Origin: Benincasa hispida
Lineage: Eukaryota; Streptophyta; Magnoliopsida; Cucurbitales; Cucurbitaceae
Assembly (NCBI RefSeq): GCF_009727055.1
Contig: NC_052350.1
Location: forward strand, 19,003,789 to 19,067,788
DNA: 64,000 bases
Direction: 5' to 3'
A program made the position numbers and the translations under genes. Positions 55,262-64,000 of the stretch are shown one piece after another. How positions within the stretch are numbered: position 1 is the first letter of the stretch; each line of letters begins with the position of its first letter. Below the pieces are notes generated by a model. That model saw only the letters and a program-made list of their open reading frames with translations. It did no database searches and had not been told where the DNA came from.

Positions 55262-57053
55262 TGTAAGAGTATATCAACATGTAGTGGAAGCAACAAGGAT
55301 CAATAAGCATTCAAATTCACTAATTATGGCAGAAACTAAAGCATGATCATCTAATAAAAGAGGGTTTGTAGTCGTACCTTTGTAGAACTCTTCAAGATCT
55401 TGATCAACAACAGTTATCTTCTCCAAAGAACACCGTGAACCATCTCAAGATCTTCCTCACTATCCTCTTAGAGCTTTAGAACGAGTTGTGGGACTCAAGA
55501 ATAGCTTGAAACAATGGAAAACCAGAGAAAAGTTCACTACATTAGCACTGTTTGAAGAACTCTTTTTCAACCCAAAATTTTCTCTAAAATTTATATTGAA
55601 TGCATGCCTCAAATTCACTCCAATCTTCTTTATTTATTGCAGGTGAATATGCAAAGAAGATCACTACATGAGTTGCAGTTCATACTTAGAGTAAATGAAG
55701 AGAAAGGTAATGGTGTTTATGTGAGCATGTAGAATATGGTAATGGAAAAAACTGATTTTCCATTTGTGTATGATTTTCAACTTTTCAATTTTTTATTATC
55801 AAAACTGATTTCAAAATCAATTTTGATTTTAAAACTGAAAATTTTATAAAATTAATAAATAATTATTTAAATCATTCTAATTAATTTAATATCAAATATT
55901 AAATTAATTTTTACACAAATCCATCTTTATATATTTAAATCATATTTAAATATATATTCTCCTATTTCGTTTACTTCTAATTTGAACGTTTCAAATTAAC
56001 TTCTCAAGCTACTCTAAAGCTTATCCAGTTATGAGCTAGTAGGGGGACCTCGTGGACCTATAGATTATGGGCATCGATCCGAGATTATTCGACTAAACCC
56101 ATTAGACCGATCTAACCCCCATTTGTTAACTAATGGGTCACTCCACTATAGTCCATAGTTGAACTACCCTCAATATAGTTATATTATGTCCAATTTATAT
56201 AACCATAATCAGTAAGTCGATCCTTCACAAGTTGTTTGTAATCACAGCTGGGTCAAGATAACCGTTTTACCCCTGTGAATACATCTTGTTCCTTAAGCTC
56301 TCACTAACCTTCCAATGAACAATTTTTTATTCATAACACCTATGAATCAAATCCTTTCTCTATCATGAGAAGGTGAGGCCTCGATTGTTCAAGACCTGGA
56401 ATCAGTACTTAAGAGAACAACCTATCTGCTAACCCTAAATCGGGCAGGAGTGAATTCCATCTTGCAAGGCTATGTCCCCAACTATTCATCCGGTCTTATC
56501 CCCAAAATGGGAGGCTTATTGAACAGTGTTATTGGACTACTCTCACTGTTTGCAGATCAAAGGATAATCCCAAACAAACAGGAGTTCATAGCTAGCTCAG
56601 GATTAAGATCGAGTTAACCTAGAGTACTTAATAAATGAAATAGTCTGTTTTAATAGTAAACGGTTGTTATAAAGAAAAGTGACAATTTTCGTGGTCTAGT
56701 CTATATGCAAACTCATTGCATAGGATGCCCCCACTCACATGTCTCAACATGAATGATCTGTAGATCACATCGTTTATAGCACTTTACAACTCTTTGTAAC
56801 AACTACAGAGTGGGCCGCATCCAATAGTGTTACCAGGATGAGATATCCAATTTCATCCATATACTTATTAGACCATTTAGGCTATATACTATTAATTTGA
56901 TCCTGTTTATGTCACTACATAAAGTTACAATATTCAGACTATAGTCATGGATATGTTTATTAGATTTTCATAATAGAATGCAAAATCAACAATTTATTAT
57001 TATTCGTAAATAGAATGTTTAATACGAACTGCGAGTTCTAGGACATTCCTAAC
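55262..57053 (-). repeat. solo LTR, copia family II
   Basis: 1792 bp, minus-strand TGTTAGGAATGTCCTAG...ACTCTTACA, flanked by CTGAC (55257-55261) and CTTAC (57054-57058), one mismatch. Palindromes at 55879-55909 (14-bp arms, TTG on the sense strand) and 55928-55956 (13-bp arms, ATG) correspond to those at 19305 and 19261. Confidence 0.92.
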
Positions 57054-57900
57054 ACTTACATCTACTAACAATTCTTATTGCATAACAAATGTCAAGCCTA
57101 GTACACAACATTACATACATAAAACTGCTCACAATCGATACATAGGGAATTCGTTTCATTTCTTCAACCTCTTGAGGAGTCTTAGAACACTGATCTTTAG
57201 ACAATATAATTCCATGCTCGAAAGGTAATAAACCTTGCATTGAATATCCGGCAAGCATTTTGTCAATATACGATGCCAAAGACAAAGTTAGCACTTTTTC
57301 TTATGATCCCTGATAATCTAGATCCCTATAACAAATTGAACCTTACCAAAATCTTTCATTTGAAATTAGGCGACTAGCCACTGTTTTACATCTGTCAGTA
57401 GACCTACATCGTTTTCAATTAGTAGAATATCATTCACATACAACACTAAGAAAACTATTGAGATGTTAATGATCTTCTTGTAAACACAAAGTTCATTAAC
57501 ATTTTGATCAAAGTCATAAGACTTGATCACAATATCAAATCTTATATTCCAAGATCGAGAAGTCTGTTTCAATCCATAGATGGACCGGTTAAGCTTGTAA
57601 ACTATTTGCTTTTTGACCTTGTTTAATGAATCTCTCTAGTTGATGCATGAAAATGGTCTCCTCAAGATTCTCAGAAAGGTAGTCTTGACGTCCATTTGTC
57701 ATATCTCATAGTCATAATATGTGACAATGGACAAGAGAATCTGGATAGTCTTGAGCATGACAGGGGTGAAAAAGTTTCCTCATAGTCCACTCCTTCAACC
57801 TGAGTATAATCTTTTGCCACCAATCTAGCCTTAAAGATTTGCACCTTACCATATACACCCTTTTTTTCTCTTATAAATGCATTTGCAACCTATAAGTTTT
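57054..57900 (-). pseudogene. Copia-C3 reverse transcriptase
   Basis: The open part 57294-57049 holds LASYIDKMLAGYSMQGLLPF and SFMYVMLCTRLDICYAI; its last three codons are within the adjacent LTR junction. The open part 57572-57366 holds WNIRFDIVIKSYDFDQNVNE and the catalytic box as YVNDILLIEND (YVDD altered, as in C1). N-terminal RT scraps lie up to about 57900. Confidence 0.8.
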
Positions 57901-58299
57901 ACCCCTCAGGTTGATTAACAAGATCTCAGATAGAATGGAAGTACAAATACTCTATTTTGAGATCCATGGCTTTAACTCATTCATCGTTATCTACATCATT
58001 CATTATCTATTTATAGGAAAAAAAATCCTCAATGTCGTCATCTGATATGACAGCTAGGGTTTTTATTAAACCCATATAGCGAGCAGATGTGTTCGTAACC
58101 CTTCCACTACATTGAGGCATCCTCAACTCTTAAGGTGGATGTGTTTGACTAGATAAACCAACATCAACAACTTTTGTTGATGTACTGGCCTCGTCAACAA
58201 CGTTTATTGAAGTTTCAATAGTTTAACTGGAAAGCTCATTCAACATGATTTTACTGTGCAGTTTATGCTCCTTGATGTGGTTTTATTCCAAAAATGTAG

Positions 58300-59280
58300 C
58301 ACTTGTCGACGCAAATACTTTATTTTTTTTTTTTTGGATCATAGAAGTAACTACCCCTCGTCTCCTTGGGATAGCCTACATACAGACATGATTTTGAATG
58401 AGCTTCCAATTTCTTTGGATTTTTCTTAAATATGTGTGCTGGACAACCCCAAATCTTGAAGTGTCGTAACCTACCTTTATGACCACTCCATAATTCTAAA
58501 AGAGTTTCAAAAACACTTTTGGATTGAACATTTTTCAAAATATAAGCTGTAATCATTATTGCATAACCCCAAAATGAATCAAGTAACTGAGCATAACTCA
58601 TCATAGGCCGAACCATGTCCAACAAGGTTTTATTTCTCCTTTTTGATACACCATTCTGCTGAGGTGTACTAGGGCTGAGAGTTGAAATATGATTCTATGT
58701 TCTATCATATAGTTCTGAAATCTTAAATTCATATACTCTCCACTTTGATCTGATCGAAGTGATGGTTTTACTTAATGAATTCTCAACCTCAGCCTTATAC
58801 TATTTGAACTTTTCAAGAGCTTCAAACTTGTGTTACATTAGGTAAAGATACCCATATCTTAAATAATCATCTATGAAAGAGATGAAGTACTAAGACCCTT
58901 CTCTTGTCCATAGAATCATAAAGGTCTGAATATATAAGTTCAAAGGGTTCTTTGGCTCTATAACCTTTTTCCAGTAAAAGGTCTTTTTTTTTTTTTAATT
59001 TTGCCTTCAAGGCATGACTCATATATAGGTGAAGAGTTTTCTTCTAACTCGCTTAAAAGTCCACTCTTAACCATTCTCTCAATCCAATTGAGATTTGTGA
59101 CCTAATCTTAAATGCTAAAGATGAGCATTTTCTTTAGGAGAAATCTTTTGTCTTTTATGTTAAGTTGTTCCAGTTCTGAATATTTCAGTATTTAGAAATG
59201 CTTTAGATGCTAATAGCCTTAGCACATATAAATTACTCTCTAAGTTTGTAGTTTTTATAAATAAACGATTTATTTACATT
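58300..59280 (-). pseudogene. Copia-C3 pre-integrase and integrase
   Basis: The open part 58625-58320 reads MLDMVRPMMSYAQLLDSFWG, HFKIWGCPAHIFKKNPKKLE and SCLYVGYPKETRGSYFYD, the integrase C-terminal part. Between 58630 and 59200 the core and the pre-integrase zinc region are recognisable at nucleotide level but frameshifted. The stretch 57900-58300 is decayed linker. Confidence 0.78.
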
Positions 59281-59316
59281 TTAGGTGATTGGATAATCTT
59301 GTTCCAACAAACTTTT

Positions 59317-60882
59317 TGTTGGTTTTTTTGCCATTAACCTCGAATTAATTATTTTTAATTAATTAATTAATTAATATTTTGATGATACCAAACTTGATTT
59401 TATTTATTAACAATTTAAATGTTTTGAAATACCTATTACATAGAGCTCGGAATAAAGATTCCAACGCAATTTGAATCGCCAAATCGAAGCTCAAACAAAG
59501 AAGATATAGGCGAAACAAACTTAACAGAAAAATCCCGAGCTAATGACGTGGCATATTTTTTTCATCAAAATGAACCAATTGAAAGATGACACTTGGAGCA
59601 TGGCAGGAATGACACATGGTGAGTTTTTTATTTTTGGGTTGATTTTAAAATGAAAATGAATTTAATATTATTTTATGTTTGTGTCTAACGGTTAGCTGGA
59701 CACATGATGAACTTTTACTTTTTTGTTGGATTTTAAAAGAAAATAATTTTAAAAAATAAATATATTATTATAATATTAATTTATGTTTGTGTCTAATGGC
59801 TAGTTTTGGACACATTGTGGCTTTTGGCTTTTTGTTGGTTTTTTAAAAAGAAAAAGAATTTAAAGAGAAAAAAATTTTAATAATATTTTTTTGTTTATGT
59901 CTAATGGCTTGTTGTTTTAAAAATAAAGAATCATCTCAACCATTGATTTTGCTTTTCCAAGATTCAATTACTCAAAATTAAATGTGGTTTCCAACAATTT
60001 TTCCTCTTTATTTATACTCTTCTTTTTTCCAAATGTTGAGAACAATTTTCATAATTTTCAGTCCTCTCCAAAAACACAAAACTTCCATATTGTTACTCTC
60101 TCCAAGCTTCAAGTTTCTTCTTTTCATCTTCTTCTTGAGAGAGATATTTAAAGTTGTGAGGATTGATTCATCGAGAGCTTTAATTCGTAAAACTACTCTT
60201 TGAGAGAGTTTTCCTCTTATTGTGGTTCATTTCAAATCCATTGTAAGGGTTGCTCTTGATCCCAGAAAAAGAGTTGTAACGATTTGATCCTCAATGGTGA
60301 AAAAGATCGAGTTTGTTCTTGCGCCCGAAAAAGAATATTGTAACAGTTCGACTCTAAGCCGCGGAAAGAGTCAAGTTCGAAAAACCCAAGAGGAGCTTGG
60401 AAAGTGGATGTAGGCCGATTGTGCCGAATCACTATAAAATTCTCGTTGTAAATTTCTCTATTCCTCAATTATTTAATTTTGTAATTAATTTTTCTTAAAT
60501 TTTATTGCTTGAAATTATTTGCAATTTTTTTAAAAATTTAATTGGTCATATATGTTTATTTTGATTAGTAGTTCTTAAATTTTTATATCCTTTATCAATC
60601 CTTTTATTAGATTTAAAAATTGGTGCTTTAAAGTGTGATGGTTAATTTCTTGTTTAATCAAAATAAAATTATTTATATAAATTTATTGTTTAAATTACTT
60701 GCTAGCAAAAAGTGTATTCATTTATTTAATTGGGTCCACTTAGAGAAAAAACTTTCATTAGTTTGATTAAACTCTATTCAGCCTCCTCTAAAGTTACCTA
60801 TAATTGGTGCTCTCTTATTCGTAATAAAAAATTTCATAAATCATTTTAGATTGATACCCATTGTTCGAGTTTCACTTCAACA
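59317..60882 (+). repeat. Copia-E 5' LTR
   Basis: 1566 bp, TGTTGGTTTTTTTGCC...CACTTCAACA. It shares with the Copia-B LTR the blocks TTTTGATGATA near its start, GAGCTC.GAAT..GATTCCAACGCAATTTGAATCGC near 59450, and GTAGGCC..GCCGAATCACTATAA near 60410. Three imperfect ~100-bp tandem units (about 59631-59905) contain TTATGTTTGTGTCTAAYGGCT. Confidence 0.8.
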
Positions 60883-60897
60883 ATTGTTATTAGAGTG
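60883..60897 (+). other. Copia-E primer binding site
   Basis: ATTGTTATTAGAGTG directly after the LTR, a diverged form of ATTGGTATCAGAGC. Confidence 0.7.
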
Positions 60898-61077
60898 AGT
60901 AGCTCTTTTACGTAAATTATTTTTCAAGTATTATTTTGATACATAAAGCATCTTATTAATATTTTGAAAAATTATTTAAAAGCTTAGATGCTAGAATTTT
61001 ATGGCAACTTTATAAAATCATTGTGTTGATAGACCCTCATTCTTTGATGTAGAAATTATGATGTATGAAAAAATAGA

Positions 61078-62590
61078 ATGAAAATATTTGTGCATGCTAT
61101 AGATTTCAATGTTGTGTATGTTTGTGAGCATGATTTATCTAAATTAAAATTGAATAATGAATTGTTAATGCTCAATCCCAAAGCCATAAATACCATATAT
61201 TGTGCATTGGATAGAAAAATATATGATAAAATTTTATATTTTGAATATGCGTATGATATTTGGCACTTTCTTGATAATCTGTATAGTGCGGAAAATTCTC
61301 TTTATAGTACTAATGATTTATTTGATGTCAAGGAGAATTATAATTCTCAAACTTAAGAAAAAGCCCATAAGGTAGAAAAAGAAAAATGTAATGGATCTTC
61401 TTTGTGTTTAATAGATCATTCGGATGAAGATTCCGATTATGAAAATGAGATAAATAATAAATCTCTTTCCTATGATGAGCTATATGATGTTTTTGAGGAT
61501 ATGGGATATGATTTAGAAAAAGTTAACTCTAAATACCTAAAACTATCAAAGAAGTTTAAGGCTTTGACTATTGAGAATAAATCTTTGATAGATGTAAATG
61601 CACGTTTGAAAAATAGAGCAAATGATGTGTTGGTGTATGATTCTCTTTGCGATAAGAAAAATGTTTTGATTGATAAGATTAAATCTTTTGAAATTGAGAA
61701 TGATGAGTTCAAATCTTTATCATGTGAAATGAAAATTGATTTGAATTACTTGAAAAATAAAAATGAGACATTTGAATCTTACTCTTTGGAATTAAGTGAT
61801 GAAATTGCTAGTTTGAAAAATAAAGTTATTAGTTGGAAACTAGCAATTCTTCTTTAGAGAAAGACATTTTCTCTTGTTGACAAGATTAAATTTCTTGAAT
61901 GTGATATTGATGAGAAAAATAACCTTTTACATATGCTTAAAGAGAAAGAATTGTTTGCTAATAAAGAGCTTGAAATTGCAAAAGAGTCTACTAAAAAGTT
62001 GACTATTGGTGCACAAAAATTGGATAATATCATTGATATGGGTAAACCTTTTAATGACAAAAAGGGATTAAACTATCTTAATGGAAATTCTTCATCTAGT
62101 TCTAGGACTATTGTTGTTAAAACTACTCCTTGTATGTCTCATAATTCTTTATCCAATGTGACTAATTTTGTTAAATAAAAAATTTTCCATAAACAAAATC
62201 ATGTTAGACTAAAATGTGCTCATAATGTGAATATTATGTCTAAGCATGAAAAAGGTAGATCTATGCATGAAAAATCAAATTTTGTGCCTAAACATTTTCA
62301 TGAAAAATCTGAATGCGTATGCATAGAACTAAATGTGTGTCTAAACATGGAAATACTAGAAATTAAAATCTAATTTTGTGTCTACTTGTCATTTTTATGG
62401 AGCTAAAAGTTATATAAGACCAAATTGCTTTAAATTGAAAAATGCTCCAAGAAAGAATTTATTTGAGAAAAAGATGTGAAAAATCCACTAGTTAAAGTAA
62501 ATTCCTGCCCGATATCTGTTATTTTTGTGGCAAAATTGGTCATAAATATCATGATTGTTATTTACAAAAAATGAATACTAGTAGTTTTGG
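61078..62590 (+). pseudogene. Copia-E gag, broken
   Basis: Three open parts. 61078-61356 matches the Sirevirus gag core (LLMLNPKAINTIYCALD, YAYDIWHFLDNLY). 61402-61857 is an acidic, coiled-coil-like region (DHSDEDSDYENEI, then Lys/Glu/Leu-rich heptads such as YLKLSKKFKALTIENKS) typical of the C-terminal half of Sirevirus gag. 61933-62178 continues it. A zinc knuckle C-x2-C-x4-H-x4-C (CYFCGKIGHKYHDC) is near 62516-62557. TAA/TAG stops separate the parts. Gag would package the RNA. Confidence 0.78.
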
Positions 62591-64000
62591 AACTAATTTG
62601 AAATAAGTTCCAAAGTCCTTTCTCAATAACCATGAAGGATGAGCTTTCTTTGTAGGTGTGGCTCATGAAGCAAATGGTTGTTTGGATTGCAAATTGGGAA
62701 ATTAATTCAAATTGGAGCAATTAAAGAAAAAGGTTTGCTTGAATCCAACAAAGAAAATTGCATATTTGGTAACATTATTTTTTTTTATTCTTGAGATAAT
62801 TATGTTTTTTGGTATCTTTATGGAAAATATATCTCTTGAATGATTTTGGAAAGTTTAAATTTGCTTTCTTGAATTATATTGTATATAGAATCCAATGCAC
62901 ATAAGAAATGATTGAATGTCTATCTATTTGACATTTATCTATATCGCTTATTATTTGGCTTCTTAGCCAATTAGATGCTTGTTCTATCCTTATGTTGTTT
63001 TGAGTAAAAGAATATTGAGTCTTGCAAAAGATTGTCATTGTTTTGATAGTTAAGATATGCTTTATTCTTTTGGATAAAATTGATAGAGTTTATTAAATGC
63101 CTTTGAGCATGAGTTATGCATATATTTTTTTTATACAATGTTGAAAAGATTGTGTTAGAGCATGTTGTTTTGAAGAGTTGTTAAATTCCTTTTCATAGGA
63201 GGAGTTTTTATAAAATTGTCACTTTATTGATCTCCATGAGCATGTTTGCTCATAATTGGTTATGTTGATATCATGCTTATATTTGTATTTGCTAATGTTC
63301 TTTTACTTTTATTTGGTATCATTACTTATTTTTCAACAAGTGGTGTTTATATTATAATATTTGATACTTTGGTATCTCAATTGTTTGAATTTTACGTGAT
63401 TGATTTCATCTCTTTTGTTTTCATTGACATATTTCTATTAGAAGGAGATTGCTTGATTTTAGGGGGAGTTATACACTTTTATATAAGAATTTCATGTTGG
63501 AATGAAAATAATTCCCTTATTAGTTTATTGACGTGTGTCTCGCTTATTCTTATTGTTTATCCTTTTAGGGGAATTATTGTATTTCTAGTAAAATTATGTT
63601 TTGAAAATTTATTTGATATTTCTACCCTCAAATTGAATTATGTGCTAATGTTTTTTTTTGTCCCATATTAAGGGGGAGTGTTCAATTGATTTTAAAAGGG
63701 GGAGAAAATTTTTAAATTAGTCTTAAATAAAATTGGCCTAAACTTGGTTGATTCTTTATGCCTCTAGCATTTTCAATATTGTTGCTTGTTATATTTCTTT
63801 TAGAAGCCATGTAGATAGGAGAAGAAATGCAAATTATGTGTTCATATAGATAGGAGAATAAATGCAAATTATGTCTTCATGTTTTACCGAGAACTTTTAT
63901 GGTATTGTTTATTTTTCTTAATTATCCTTTTTTTTATTGATTCCAAAAGGGGGAGAGGTAATAAGAAAATGAAAGCATGTTGTTATTGAATATATTCTTT
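62591..64000 (+). other. Copia-E 3' non-coding region with repeated purine tracts
   Basis: T-rich, no pol motifs. G-rich purine tracts are at 63461-63468, 63671-63678, 63694-63704 and 63945-63957. An inverted repeat ATGAGCA/TGCTCAT is at about 63236-63253. The 141-codon open frame at 63246-63671 is mostly Phe/Ile/Leu/Val and probably reflects T-richness; it runs into a purine tract. Confidence 0.6.
63811..63880 (+). repeat. 35-bp tandem duplication
   Basis: Two adjacent 35-bp units (63811-63845 and 63846-63880), both beginning with TAGATAGGAGAA from their second base. Confidence 0.85.

Larger units (their letters stand above)
50660..59311 (-). mobile_element. Copia-C3: Angela-like element with two solo LTRs inside
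   Basis: Minus-strand order: pre-integrase and integrase (about 59280-58300), RT (57900-57054 and 55261-55216), RNase H (53160-52520), purine tract, 3' LTR (52501-50660). A solo LTR in each direction interrupts the RT-RNase H border. The 5' half (LTR, leader, gag, protease) is missing; Copia-E begins at 59317. No frame is intact. Confidence 0.82.
59317..64000 (+). mobile_element. Copia-E: Sirevirus-like element with gag but no visible pol
   Basis: 5' LTR (59317-60882), primer site, gag (to about 62590), then a T-rich 3' region with AAGGGGGAG purine tracts at 63461, 63671, 63694 and 63945. The ~900 bp between the gag zinc knuckle and the first purine tract is too short for protease, integrase, RT and RNase H, and no motif of these is seen. 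The 3' LTR must lie right of the window. Confidence 0.75.

Noticed and set aside
63246..63671. 141-codon hydrophobic frame in the Copia-E 3' region as an envelope-like gene
   Set aside because: Composition is that of a T-rich strand, there is no signal or transmembrane pattern beyond uniform hydrophobicity, and it overlaps purine tracts. Kept only as non-coding.

Overview
This window looks like plant nuclear DNA dominated by LTR retrotransposons. The evidence is tRNA-iMet-type primer sites, several Ty1/copia lineages, a Ty3/gypsy element, a PIF/Harbinger DNA transposon and one plant-type gene, RTF2. The LTR style and the RTF2 protein suggest a eudicot, possibly Cucurbitaceae; that placement is an inference without a database search. 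I see one apparently intact host gene. Almost everything else is transposon sequence, mostly old and broken.

Layout. 1-20.5 kb is a deep nest. A short-LTR copia element (Copia-A, minus strand, 5058-20546) is split by an LTR fragment (3253-5057, itself interrupted by an Athila-like gypsy element at 1-3252), by a nearly complete 9-kb Angela/BARE-like copia element (Copia-C1, 6536-15539, whose 3' LTR carries a gypsy LTR), and by two solo LTRs (15663-17655 and 18170-19925). 20.5-30.7 kb is a Sirevirus-like copia array (Copia-B, minus strand): LTR, gag start, a 3.7-kb decayed stretch, integrase, RT, RNase H, LTR, then a second primer site and gag. 30.7-34.5 kb is a PIF/Harbinger element with a transposase split by a solo LTR and a Myb-like companion gene. 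34.5-41.6 kb is the gene island: RTF2 at 36212-37378, flanking non-coding DNA and a foldback MITE. 41.7-59.3 kb holds two more Angela-like elements in opposite orientations (C2 plus, C3 minus), carrying three further solo LTRs. 59.3 kb to the end is a Sirevirus-like element (Copia-E, plus) that has gag but no recognisable pol.

How the parts relate. Each retroelement carries pieces of the standard copia order LTR-PBS-leader-gag-PR-INT-RT-RNaseH-PPT-LTR, but none has an intact reading frame. Most solo LTRs still have 5-bp target-site duplications, which fixes insertion order.

The most unusual signal is structural. The LTRs and the long untranslated leader of the Angela-like family are full of near-perfect palindromes with a fixed 3-base centre (GAG, ATG, GTG, AAG or TTG on the element's sense strand). 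Their arms differ in sequence but stay complementary, including compensatory changes between C1 and C2. The same family also carries dense clusters of a semi-palindromic CTAWACGATCGYRTAG motif. One assembly artefact is likely at 9036, where a single N separates two identical 83-bp copies.
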